Positions 17,489-26,158 of a stretch of DNA of 64,000 nt are shown here, piece after piece. Both the position numbers and the translations under genes were made by a program. How positions within the stretch are numbered: position 1 is the stretch's first letter; the number at the start of each line of letters is the position of its first letter. This DNA comes from Marivirga sericea. Lineage in GTDB: Bacteria; Bacteroidota; Bacteroidia; Cytophagales; Cyclobacteriaceae. Location of the stretch: the NCBI RefSeq assembly GCF_900177665.1, contig NZ_FXAW01000003.1, positions 88,655 through 152,654 on the forward strand, read 5' to 3'. The notes under the pieces were generated by a model. It did not search any database, was not told the DNA's origin, and saw nothing but the letters and a program-made list of their open reading frames with translations.

Positions 17489-18231
17489 TCAGCAACAGTT
17501 TCAATTTTTTCAAGCCAAAAATTATTAAAGCCCTCCCCTACAGTTATGGTAATTAGTGAACTTTGCAACAACTCTAGTATGGCAAGAAAATTAAAAATCA
17601 CCGCTATCTTTTCGGGTTTCTCGTCAATAAAAGTGGTAAAAGCTAACTTTCCATCTCTTTGTAGCTTAGCGATGATATAGTCTTTTTGGTCCTCGATGGT
17701 GTAAGGATATTGAACCACCTTATGAGAAGGTTTGTTTTTTTCAAGTTCATAGCGTGCCATCACATCTCTGTAGACTCTCAGAAGTTTATATAAGTCTACG
17801 TTTTGCAGTTCTGCTTCCACATTGATGGTTTCAGAAAGAGATCGCACTTCTTTTTTAACATTGCCTCGCTTTTCTTTTTCCTGCATTTTACCTTCCATAT
17901 CAGAAAGCTCTTGCAAAACAGATTTATACTTTTTGTACTCTAACAAATGCCTTACTAGTTCTTCTCTTGGGTCGATTTCATTTCCCTCTTCATCCATTTG
18001 AGGTCGAGGTAATAGCATCTTAGCTTTGATGCGCATTAGTGTAGAGGCAACCAATATGAACTCACTTGCTACCTCAATGTTCATCTGTTCTAAATGCTTT
18101 AGGTAATCTAGAAAGTCATTCGTGATTTTCGAAATTGGAATATCATAAATATCCAGTTCGTCCCTTTCAATGAAGAAAAGAAGTAAATCAAATGGTCCTT
18201 CAAAAAGTGGAAGTTTTATTTCAAAACTCAA
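17485..18231 (-). CDS. scpA: Segregation and condensation protein ScpA
   Basis: ScpA is the kleisin of the SMC-ScpAB complex that compacts and segregates the chromosome. The 248-residue protein has the conserved N-terminus (LPLFEGPFDLLLFFIERDELDIYDI) that binds the SMC neck, a charged central linker (EGKMQEKEKRG), and a C-terminal winged-helix region. The start appears to be TTG, 32 nt downstream of an exact -7 box. It is coupled by a 4-nt overlap to the flippase-like gene. scpB is not in the window. Confidence 0.93.
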   Translation of the reverse strand: MSFEIKLPLFEGPFDLLLFFIERDELDIYDIPISKITNDFLDYLKHLEQMNIEVASEFILVASTLMRIKAKMLLPRPQMDEEGNEIDPREELVRHLLEYKKYKSVLQELSDMEGKMQEKEKRGNVKKEVRSLSETINVEAELQNVDLYKLLRVYRDVMARYELEKNKPSHKVVQYPYTIEDQKDYIIAKLQRDGKLAFTTFIDEKPEKIAVIFNFLAILELLQSSLITITVGEGFNNFWLEKIETVAE

Positions 18232-18262
18232 TAGCGATGGTTATTTAAGTGTTCTTCAATTT

Positions 18263-18270
18263 CAAAGATA
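18263..18270 (-). promoter_or_regulatory. -7 promoter box of scpA
   Basis: TATCTTTG on the minus strand is an exact TAnnTTTG match, about 30 nt upstream of the TTG start. No clear -33 element. Confidence 0.5.
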
Positions 18271-18313
18271 ATTGAATTTGAAAAGATTGCAGGTGAATAG
18301 CAGGATTTTATTG

Positions 18314-18321
18314 TAAATTTG
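18314..18321 (+). promoter_or_regulatory. Possible -7 promoter box of dxs
   Basis: TAAATTTG matches TAnnTTTG exactly but lies 183 nt before the dxs ATG, implying a long leader. The leader carries the repeated word GATTGATT. No closer box was seen, so this assignment is tentative. Confidence 0.3.
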
Positions 18322-18504
18322 CATTTATAACTCAAAAAATTCGGTAATTTGTGGATTGATTCAATCTATAACCGATTGATTGATTCTTGAAATACAAAGC
18401 AGCGATTAGATTTTACGTGAAATAAAAAGTTTTGTAGCAAAATTTAATCGTACGAAACATTTACATTTAGTATTTGTTTTCAGCATTAAACATATTAAGA
18501 CATT

Positions 18505-20430
18505 ATGCTAATTCAACCCGGAGAACTTTTATCAAAGATTGATAGCCCTGCTGATCTCAGGAGCCTCGATCAGTCTCAGTTAGTCCAATTAAGCCAAGAG
18601 TTAAGACAATTCATCATTGATAATGTATCGATTTATGGTGGTCACTTTGGGGCAAGTTTAGGTGTTGTAGAACTTACAACAGCACTTCACTATGTATTCA
18701 ATACACCAGAAGATCAAGTTATTTGGGATGTAGGACACCAAGCTTATGGCCATAAAATCTTGACGGGAAGAAAAGAGAGTTTCCATACTAACCGGGTTTA
18801 TGGTGGAATGTCGGGATTCCCAAAAAGAAAAGAAAGCGAATACGATGCTTTTGGAGTAGGTCATTCCTCAACTTCAATTTCTGCTGCTTTGGGCATGGCT
18901 CTAGCGTCTAATTTGAAAGGCGAATTCGAAAAACAACATATAGCAATTATTGGTGATGGTGCAATGACCGGTGGAATGGCCTTCGAAGGTATGAACCATG
19001 CGGGAGCTTCCGATGCTAATATGATTATTATTTTGAATGATAACTGCATGTCTATTGACCCAAATGTAGGCGCATTAAAAGAATATTTAACCGATATCAC
19101 TACATCGCATACTTACAATAGGATGCGGGACGATGTTTGGAAATTATTAGGTAAAGTTAGCGGCTTTGGTAAAAGTGCTCAAGAGGTTGTCGGCAAGTTA
19201 GAGAACAGCATAAAATCTTTCTTACTTAAGCAAAGTAACTTATTCGAATCTCTTAATTTGAGATATTTCGGACCAGTAGATGGCCATGACGTAAATCACT
19301 TGGTTCATGTATTAAGGGATTTAAAAGATATTCCAGGACCAAAAGTTTTACATTGCGTTACAACTAAAGGTAAAGGATTTGGTCCTGCCGAAAAAGACCA
19401 AACTAAATGGCATGCACCAGGTAAATTTGATAAAATAACTGGAGAAATTCAGAAAAAACCTGTTGATAAGCCCTCTGCACCAAAATATCAAGAAGTTTTT
19501 GGTCACACTATAGTGGAATTAGCTGAACAGAACGAAAAAATCGTAGGAGTTACTCCTGCCATGCCATCAGGTTCTTCATTAAATATAATGATGAAAGCTA
19601 TGCCAGACAGAGCTTTTGATGTGGGTATTGCAGAACAACATGCAGTTACTTTTTCAGCTGGATTAGCAACACAAGGATTGATTCCTTTTTGCAATGTATA
19701 CAGCACTTTTATGCAAAGAGGATATGATCAGGTAATTCATGATGTATGTATCCAAGATTTACCCGTTAATTTCTATCTCGACAGAGCAGGATTTGCAGGT
19801 GCTGACGGCCCAACTCATCACGGAAACTATGATATCGCTTATATGCGATGCATTCCTAATATGATAGTCGCTTCTCCAATGAATGAATCAGAATTGAGAA
19901 ATATGATGTATACCTCTCAATTACCTAGAGAAGGGGCAGCTTTTACCATTCGCTACCCTAGAGGTAAAGGCGTAATGCCTGAGTGGAGAACTCCAATGGA
20001 AGCAATAGAAATTGGAACTGGACGACAGGTTAAAGAAGGAAAAGATATAGCACTATTAAGTATTGGACATATTGGCAATTATGCAATGGAAGCTGCTGAA
20101 AAATTAGCAGAAGAAGGAGTTGATGCAGCAGTTTTTGATATGCGATTCGTAAAACCATTAGATGAAAAATTGTTACATCAGGTATTTTCCCAATATAAAA
20201 AGGTAATAACCATAGAAGATGGTTGTCTTATGGGAGGATTTGGTAGTGCAATTCTTGAATTTATGGCAGAAAATGACTATTCTTCACAAGTGAAACGTTT
20301 GGGTATTCCGGATAGAGTTGTAGAACATGGAGAACAACATGAATTGCATGCAGAATGCAACTTCGACCCGGAAGGCATTTTTACCACAGCGCTTCAGATG
20401 GTTGAACAATCATTACATGCTAAATTATGA
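18505..20430 (+). CDS. dxs: 1-deoxy-D-xylulose-5-phosphate synthase
   Basis: Dxs condenses pyruvate and glyceraldehyde-3-phosphate with thiamine diphosphate, the first step of the MEP isoprenoid pathway. The 641 residues show the N-terminal IWDVGHQAYGHKIL motif, the ThDP/magnesium motif IIGDGAMTGGMAFEG, the transketolase pyrimidine domain (GIAEQHAVTFSAGLA) and the C-terminal transketolase domain (IEDGCLMGGFGSAI). Length is standard. It is coupled to the alpha/beta hydrolase gene (4-nt overlap). Together with ispH in the carotenoid operon it supplies isoprenoid precursors. Confidence 0.97.
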   Translation: MLIQPGELLSKIDSPADLRSLDQSQLVQLSQELRQFIIDNVSIYGGHFGASLGVVELTTALHYVFNTPEDQVIWDVGHQAYGHKILTGRKESFHTNRVYGGMSGFPKRKESEYDAFGVGHSSTSISAALGMALASNLKGEFEKQHIAIIGDGAMTGGMAFEGMNHAGASDANMIIILNDNCMSIDPNVGALKEYLTDITTSHTYNRMRDDVWKLLGKVSGFGKSAQEVVGKLENSIKSFLLKQSNLFESLNLRYFGPVDGHDVNHLVHVLRDLKDIPGPKVLHCVTTKGKGFGPAEKDQTKWHAPGKFDKITGEIQKKPVDKPSAPKYQEVFGHTIVELAEQNEKIVGVTPAMPSGSSLNIMMKAMPDRAFDVGIAEQHAVTFSAGLATQGLIPFCNVYSTFMQRGYDQVIHDVCIQDLPVNFYLDRAGFAGADGPTHHGNYDIAYMRCIPNMIVASPMNESELRNMMYTSQLPREGAAFTIRYPRGKGVMPEWRTPMEAIEIGTGRQVKEGKDIALLSIGHIGNYAMEAAEKLAEEGVDAAVFDMRFVKPLDEKLLHQVFSQYKKVITIEDGCLMGGFGSAILEFMAENDYSSQVKRLGIPDRVVEHGEQHELHAECNFDPEGIFTTALQMVEQSLHAKL

Positions 20431-21200
20431 CCATTCACTATGAAGTTTCCGGAAAAGGTTATCCGGTAGTTTTTTTACACGGCTATGGGGAAACCCACAA
20501 GATATGGGATCACTATCGGGAAAAATTATCCAATAAATATAAGGTAATTACTCCTGACTTACCTGGATTTGGAAAAAGCGATAGCTTACCGTACGAGCAT
20601 AGTCTCGATATGGTAGCCAACTCTATATACGATTGCCTAAAAAAGTTGAATGTAGCAGAATGCATTATTATGGGGCATTCTTTGGGGGGCTACATAACTC
20701 TTGAAATCGCTAAGAGATTTCCCAATATCGTTTCTCACATTGGTTTGATTCACTCCTCAGCACTTGCGGATACAGAAGAGAAAAAAGAAGGTAGAGAAAA
20801 ATCTATTGAGTTCATTCAAAGACATGGAGTGGAGAAATTCATTGAGAGTTTTGTTCCTATGTTATTTCATGAAAACCATAGGGATAAATTACAAGAAACC
20901 ATCCAAGCCATTGTGGAAGAAGGAAGTAAAATCCCCGAAAAAACGCTTACTGATTATATGTTAGCAATGCGTGACCGTAGCGATAGTTTGGATTTCATAA
21001 AAGAATTTGAAGGCTCCATTTTATACGTATATGGGGAGGAAGATCCTAGCATCCCTGTTGCTCTAAGTAAATCACAAATTAAATTTATGAAACACCCATA
21101 CCTGAAAAATCTCCCGAAAACTGGGCATATGGGTATGTTTGAAGAAGAAGCGGAAGTATTACAAGCCATATCCAAGTTTATTGAGGTTACTCATAAGTAA
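20427..21200 (+). CDS. Alpha/beta hydrolase
   Basis: 257 residues of the alpha/beta-hydrolase fold: oxyanion-hole segment VVFLHGYGE, nucleophile elbow GHSLGG with Ser85, acid loop YGEEDPSIPV and catalytic histidine in KTGHMGMFEE. There is no signal peptide. The substrate is unknown; esterase or C-C hydrolase are equally possible. Its ATG overlaps the dxs stop by 4 nt, so it is co-translated, but no role in isoprenoid synthesis is established. Confidence 0.88.
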   Translation: MTIHYEVSGKGYPVVFLHGYGETHKIWDHYREKLSNKYKVITPDLPGFGKSDSLPYEHSLDMVANSIYDCLKKLNVAECIIMGHSLGGYITLEIAKRFPNIVSHIGLIHSSALADTEEKKEGREKSIEFIQRHGVEKFIESFVPMLFHENHRDKLQETIQAIVEEGSKIPEKTLTDYMLAMRDRSDSLDFIKEFEGSILYVYGEEDPSIPVALSKSQIKFMKHPYLKNLPKTGHMGMFEEEAEVLQAISKFIEVTHK

Positions 21201-21277
21201 ACAATAAAATAAACTGCAAACTAGTTTCAACAAGAGTATATGAAGAATAAAAACAGGTAAATAAACCTAGCAATCCT

Positions 21278-22300
21278 TTATTGCTTTGCCAAAGCTTGTT
21301 CCCAATCCCAAGCTGATTTTAGCATTTCATCAATTCCTCTTTTAGTTTTGAAGTTCAACTCTTTTATAGCTTTAGTATTATCAGCATAAACCGCTTCTAC
21401 ATCCCCCGGGCGTCTCGCTACGATTTGGTAAGGAACTTGCTTGCCAGTCGTTTTCTCAAAACTTTTGACCATCTCCAAAACAGAATAACCATTTCCTGAG
21501 CCAATGTTAAATACATTAAATGAATTATCGTCTTGTTTAATAGCATATTCCATTGCATTTATATGAGCTTCTGCTACATCAGAAACATGAATGTAATCCC
21601 TAACACATGTCCCATCTGCAGTATTCCAATCATCACCAAAGATATTTAACTTAGCTCTTTTACCTGTTGCTGTTTCCGTAATGAAAGGCACCAAATGATG
21701 AGGCGGTCCTGACTGAAATTCCCCTAATAGAGCAGACTTATGAGCACCAATTGGATTAAAATACCTTAAAGAAACCACCTTAATAGGATGAGCAACACTC
21801 GCATCCTTCAAAATATCTTCGCATACTTTTTTTGTATTACCATATGGAGAAACAGCAGCTTTAATTGGCGCATTCTCACTAACTGGCAATTGATCAGGAT
21901 TACCGTAAACTGTACAAGATGAAGAGAAAACAATGGGTTTTACATCGAATTCATTCATACACTCCAATAAATTGATAGTGGAAGTAAGGTTATTGAAATA
22001 ATAGTGTAATGGTTGTTCAACCGATTCACCAACCAACAAAACAGCAGCAAAATGGATCACTCCAACGATTTGATTGTTGTTGCTCCAAAAAACTTCTTGC
22101 AATTGCTCCTTATCTCGCATTTCTATTTGCTGAAATTCGGGGCGCTTACCAGTGATTTTCTCTATCCTATCCAAAACGGACACCTCACTGTTAGAAAGAT
22201 TATCAATAATCAGTGGCTCGTAACCTTGATTCATTAATTCAATAACCGTATGAGAACCAATATATCCTAATCCTCCTGTAACAAGTACTTTCTTTGCCAT
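21278..22300 (-). CDS. galE: UDP-glucose 4-epimerase
   Basis: GalE interconverts UDP-glucose and UDP-galactose. The 340-residue SDR enzyme has the NAD motif GGLGYIGSH (9-17), serine in FSSSCTVYG and the catalytic pair Tyr153/Lys157 in YGNTKK. Length is exactly standard. It is the last gene of the ugd-UXS-galE operon; its ATG shares one base with the preceding stop (TAATG), indicating coupled translation. Products feed exopolysaccharide or LPS glycans. Confidence 0.95.
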   Translation of the reverse strand: MAKKVLVTGGLGYIGSHTVIELMNQGYEPLIIDNLSNSEVSVLDRIEKITGKRPEFQQIEMRDKEQLQEVFWSNNNQIVGVIHFAAVLLVGESVEQPLHYYFNNLTSTINLLECMNEFDVKPIVFSSSCTVYGNPDQLPVSENAPIKAAVSPYGNTKKVCEDILKDASVAHPIKVVSLRYFNPIGAHKSALLGEFQSGPPHHLVPFITETATGKRAKLNIFGDDWNTADGTCVRDYIHVSDVAEAHINAMEYAIKQDDNSFNVFNIGSGNGYSVLEMVKSFEKTTGKQVPYQIVARRPGDVEAVYADNTKAIKELNFKTKRGIDEMLKSAWDWEQALAKQ

Positions 22301-23295
22301 TACTTTACTATATATTTTTCAAAATCTTTATGTTCTTTTTCGAACAGTTTTTCTTTATCAAGCGATTTGAAGTATTCATAAGTAATCTTCAATCCTTCTT
22401 GTCTATCTACCTTTGGTCCCCAACCCAAAATTTCTTTTGCTTTCGTTATATCAGGTTGACGTTTCTTGGGATCGTCTTTTGGTAAATCTTTATAGACGAC
22501 TTTTTGGGTAGTGCCAGTCAATTTAATGATCTCTTCTGCAAATTCCGAAATAGTGATCTCATCGGGATTTCCAATATTCACTGGGTAAGAATGGTCACTT
22601 AGTAGCAAACGGTAAATACCCTCTACTAAATCATCTACATAGCAAAATGATCGGGTTTGTGAACCATCACCAAAAATAGTTAAATCTTCTCCTCTTAAAG
22701 CTTGGCCTATAAAGGCAGGCAGAACCCTTCCATCATTTAACCTCATTCTCGGACCATAAGTATTGAATATTCTAACTATTCGTGTTTCTAGTTGATGGTA
22801 AGTATGATACGCCATGGTAATCGATTCCATAAAGCGTTTCGCTTCATCATAAACCCCTCTAGGCCCGATTGGGTTTACATTTCCGTAGTAGTCCTCTGTT
22901 TGCGGATGCACCAATGGATCTCCATAAACTTCAGAAGTTGAAGCCACCAAAATCCTTGCTTTCTTTTCTTTGGCAAGGCCTAATAGATTATGTGTTCCGT
23001 GAGCTCCTACCTTTAAGGTCTGAATAGGAATCTTTAAGTAATCAATCGGGCTGGCAGGAGAAGCAAAATGTAGAATGTATTTTAGCTCTCCTGGTACATG
23101 CACATATTTGCTAACATCATGGTGATAGAATTCAAAATTTTCCTTCCCCATCAAATGAGCAATATTATCCATAGAGCCCGTGATTAGATTGTCCATCCCG
23201 ATTACTTCATAGCCTTCCTTGATGAACCTATCACACAAATGGGATCCCAAAAATCCCGCAGCGCCTGTAATTAAAACTCTATCTTTTGACATCAT
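22300..23295 (-). CDS. UDP-glucuronate decarboxylase (UDP-xylose synthase)
   Basis: 331 residues of the extended SDR type: GAAGFLGSH (11-19), the UXS-typical [19 protein letters not shown], serine in [10 protein letters not shown], Tyr/Lys in YDEAKR, and [11 protein letters not shown] converts UDP-glucuronate, the product of the upstream ugd enzyme, to UDP-xylose. The gene order therefore matches the pathway UDP-glucose to UDP-glucuronate to UDP-xylose. TAATG junctions join it to both neighbours. A simple dTDP-glucose dehydratase is less likely given the SPIDY segment. Confidence 0.9.
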   Translation of the reverse strand: MMSKDRVLITGAAGFLGSHLCDRFIKEGYEVIGMDNLITGSMDNIAHLMGKENFEFYHHDVSKYVHVPGELKYILHFASPASPIDYLKIPIQTLKVGAHGTHNLLGLAKEKKARILVASTSEVYGDPLVHPQTEDYYGNVNPIGPRGVYDEAKRFMESITMAYHTYHQLETRIVRIFNTYGPRMRLNDGRVLPAFIGQALRGEDLTIFGDGSQTRSFCYVDDLVEGIYRLLLSDHSYPVNIGNPDEITISEFAEEIIKLTGTTQKVVYKDLPKDDPKKRQPDITKAKEILGWGPKVDRQEGLKITYEYFKSLDKEKLFEKEHKDFEKYIVK

Positions 23296-24596
23296 TATGA
23301 TCTTCCTATACTAAAATAAGTGAAGCCTAATTCCCTCATCTGTTCAACTTCATACAAATTTCTACCATCTAAAATCAATGTTTCATTCAATTCCTTTTTG
23401 ATTACATTGAAATCAGGAGTTCTAAATACTGGCCATTCGGTCATAATCATTAAGGCATCTGCCCCTTCCAATGCCTGGTAAGGATTATCTGCATAGGTAA
23501 TTTTACTACCAAGCTGCCCTTTGACATTCTCCATCGCTTCCGGATCATAAGCTTGTACTTTAGCTCCTGCCTGGATGAGGGCTTCTATATTATACAATGC
23601 CGGTGCCTCTCTGATATCGTCTGTATTAGGCTTAAATGCTAATCCCCACATTGCAATGGTCTTTCCTTTTAAATCATTTTTGAAATAGCCATTTAGATTA
23701 TCCATTAAGCGGGTTTTCTGCGTGGTATTCACATCCATTACCGCATTCAATATTTTAAAATCGTAATTAGCATCTTTAGCTGATTTCGCCAGTGCTTGAA
23801 CATCTTTTGGAAAACAACTACCCCCATAGCCAATACCTGCAAAAAGAAATCGCTTCCCTATCCGAGTATCGGTTCCAATGCCTTTGCGCACCATGTCTAC
23901 ATTGGCACCTAGTTTTTCGCAAAGATTAGCTATTTCATTCATAAAAGTAATCTTCGTGGCTAAGAAAGAATTGGCTGCATATTTAGTCAATTCCGCAGAT
24001 TTTTCGTCCATGAAAATGATAGGATTACCTTGACGGACTAAAGGAGCGTAAAGTCTATCCATTATTTTGATTGCCCTTTCCGACTGGGTTCCAATTACCA
24101 CTCTATCAGGCTTCATAAAATCATCTACGGCTACACCTTCTCTCAAGAACTCAGGATTAGAAACCACATCGAAATCCACTTTGGCATGCTTAGCAATAGC
24201 GGCATGCACTTTATCAGCAGTTCCTACTGGAACAGTACTTTTATCTACCACTACAGCGTAATTTTCAAGGATATGCCCTAGATCATCCGCCACTTTCAAA
24301 ACGTATTGCAAATCAGCAGCACCATCTCCACCAGGAGGTGTAGGTAATGCTAAGAAAATAACTTCCGCATCTTTAATTCCTTCTTTAAGGTTGGTAGTGA
24401 AATCTAATCGTTTCTGTTTTATATTTCTCTCAAAAATTACTTCCAGACCCGGTTCATAAATAGTTACTTTACCTGATTGTAATTTCTGGACTTTGGCTTC
24501 ATCTATGTCAACACAAGTCACGTGATTGCCGGTCTCTGCAAAGCATGTTCCCGTTACTAATCCTACATAACCTGTGCCTACTACTGCTATTTTCAT
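23295..24596 (-). CDS. ugd: UDP-glucose 6-dehydrogenase
   Basis: Ugd oxidises UDP-glucose to UDP-glucuronate with two NAD+. The 433-residue protein has the Rossmann motif GTGYVGL (7-13), the substrate loop EPGLEV, Lys202-region [15 protein letters not shown], the catalytic cysteine Cys261 in [10 protein letters not shown] and the second NAD-like domain ([16 protein letters not shown]). It heads the three-gene nucleotide-sugar operon. The 272-bp region upstream carries a TTACAAC-N10-GTTGTAA inverted repeat. Confidence 0.96.
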   Translation of the reverse strand: MKIAVVGTGYVGLVTGTCFAETGNHVTCVDIDEAKVQKLQSGKVTIYEPGLEVIFERNIKQKRLDFTTNLKEGIKDAEVIFLALPTPPGGDGAADLQYVLKVADDLGHILENYAVVVDKSTVPVGTADKVHAAIAKHAKVDFDVVSNPEFLREGVAVDDFMKPDRVVIGTQSERAIKIMDRLYAPLVRQGNPIIFMDEKSAELTKYAANSFLATKITFMNEIANLCEKLGANVDMVRKGIGTDTRIGKRFLFAGIGYGGSCFPKDVQALAKSAKDANYDFKILNAVMDVNTTQKTRLMDNLNGYFKNDLKGKTIAMWGLAFKPNTDDIREAPALYNIEALIQAGAKVQAYDPEAMENVKGQLGSKITYADNPYQALEGADALMIMTEWPVFRTPDFNVIKKELNETLILDGRNLYEVEQMRELGFTYFSIGRS

Positions 24597-24631
24597 TTAG
24601 TGATAGTTTAATTATAAATCTAAATTTAAGT

Positions 24632-24655
24632 TTACAACAAAACATGTAGTTGTAA
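24632..24655 (-). promoter_or_regulatory. Inverted repeat upstream of ugd
   Basis: TTACAAC and GTTGTAA form a perfect 7-bp inverted repeat separated by 10 bp, 36 bp before the ugd start. A near -7 box, TAGATTTA (minus strand), lies between it and the gene. It could be a regulator site; there is no independent support. Confidence 0.3.
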
Positions 24656-24868
24656 CCATTAATTTATTCAAAATCAAAATTAAACTATTATTTTTAAGAA
24701 ATTAAATGTACTTGATAAAATCATACAGTAATGTCAAAATTCGATGATAGAAGAAACTCAAAAGTATATTTTTAGTAAAGATTGATAAATCGGCAGCCTC
24801 AAAGACAAAATGATCTTTATCAAAATTCACCAATCTGAGTAAATCAATTTCCAGTGATGCTATAATAC

Positions 24869-26083
24869 TTAACGAAAATTGTATCCAATTACCATTGCAT
24901 TATTATAATTCATGAATTGCTCATAAACTCTTTGGAACAGTATATCTTGACTATCTCTGCGGTATTCTAAACTGAATTTTTTCCATTTTATTCCAGCTCC
25001 ATAGCTAAAATTAAATCTTGTTTGAGCAGAATGATCTTGACCAAAGTCCAAATCAACGTATGAGTTTCCGACATGAAAAGTATGCTGTACTTTAAAATTT
25101 AAAAAAAGATTTAGATTTTCTTTTAAATACATTTTATACCGTATACCTAAAGGAATATCAATAGAGTAAATTTGATATTCATATTCTCGATCTAGACCCT
25201 GATCAACTACTGTTGTAGAAGAGGCTAATTGTTTGTAGGTTGGTTCAAAAATAACTGACCACTTATATTGATTTACCTTCAGAGGTATTTCCACTTCTAA
25301 TCCTAGGGTATAAGATGTGTTTCTAGGAACTTCTATCTCTTTTGCTGAATTGGGTGAAGCAAAAATATACCTGCTTTTAGCGGTATTAACTCCCGCCTTA
25401 AATGAAAAATTGGCAACAGTTTTACCTTCTGGTCTTAATTCTTCATATCTTTTAATTTTTGAACTAGAACATTGATTAATTTGTAAAAAATATGAAATCA
25501 AATTATTTTCTGATAATCTCATGTTTTTTACAAAACTATTTAGCTTCTCTGTTTCACAAGTATTGATGCGTAATAGTTGTTTTAAATACTCATTGCTTTT
25601 AGCAAATCCATTGCCAGTAACAGCAAATTTCTTGTTAACCAATTGCTTTATTACTCCATTATCTTCAGAATAGAAATAATCTTTATATTCACCTTCTTCT
25701 ATCATGTACAGCGAAAATTTTGACTCAATCAAAACTTTTAGAATTCGTTGATTTTGATTGAATTCAACCTTTCTTTTTATTGCAATACGTTGCTGATTAT
25801 TATCGGAAATATCCTCCTGTACAATTCTATTTACAAATTTAATTCTATCTCCAATTTGAATCGATTTAATTTCATCTGCATCTATGCTATAGACAGTTTG
25901 ATTATCTAATGATTTCACTGTAAAATTATCTGGGGTGGAAGACCATCCAAAGTTCTTCACATAACAAACAATAGTATCAGCGAACTGATCTATGTAAAAC
26001 CCTTTTTCAAATTCGATTTGAGCATTCGCTTTGCTACAGATCACTAATAGTATTATCGAAACTACGAAGGTGATATTTTTCAT
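24869..26083 (-). CDS. Hypothetical outer-membrane protein with C-terminal beta-barrel
   Basis: 404 residues with a signal peptide (about 1-21, SKANAQ). The first half has a Bacteroidota-type domain (GFYIDQFADTIVCYVKNFGW, FNQNQRILKVLIESKFSLYM) of unknown function. The second half (from about 230) is a small barrel with strands such as FSFKAGVNTAKSRY, WSVIFEPTYKQL and FNFSYGAGIKWKKF, ending MVIGYNFR. Similar proteins appear in many Cytophagales. It follows the TonB receptor by 75 nt on the same strand and may share its transcript. Confidence 0.68.
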   Translation of the reverse strand: MKNITFVVSIILLVICSKANAQIEFEKGFYIDQFADTIVCYVKNFGWSSTPDNFTVKSLDNQTVYSIDADEIKSIQIGDRIKFVNRIVQEDISDNNQQRIAIKRKVEFNQNQRILKVLIESKFSLYMIEEGEYKDYFYSEDNGVIKQLVNKKFAVTGNGFAKSNEYLKQLLRINTCETEKLNSFVKNMRLSENNLISYFLQINQCSSSKIKRYEELRPEGKTVANFSFKAGVNTAKSRYIFASPNSAKEIEVPRNTSYTLGLEVEIPLKVNQYKWSVIFEPTYKQLASSTTVVDQGLDREYEYQIYSIDIPLGIRYKMYLKENLNLFLNFKVQHTFHVGNSYVDLDFGQDHSAQTRFNFSYGAGIKWKKFSLEYRRDSQDILFQRVYEQFMNYNNAMVIGYNFR

Positions 26084-26158
26084 TTGGTTGAAAGTTTAAT
26101 GTTAAAAATTTAAAAATATCAAAACTTTCTGGAAAACCACCTAATCCGTTAATATAAA

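Noticed and set aside
21534-21541. TGTTTAAT copy inside galE (and another inside the helicase gene at 51694-51701)
   Set aside because: Single copies within coding sequence, with no partner at 22 bp; chance occurrences in AT-rich DNA, so not counted as CarH sites.
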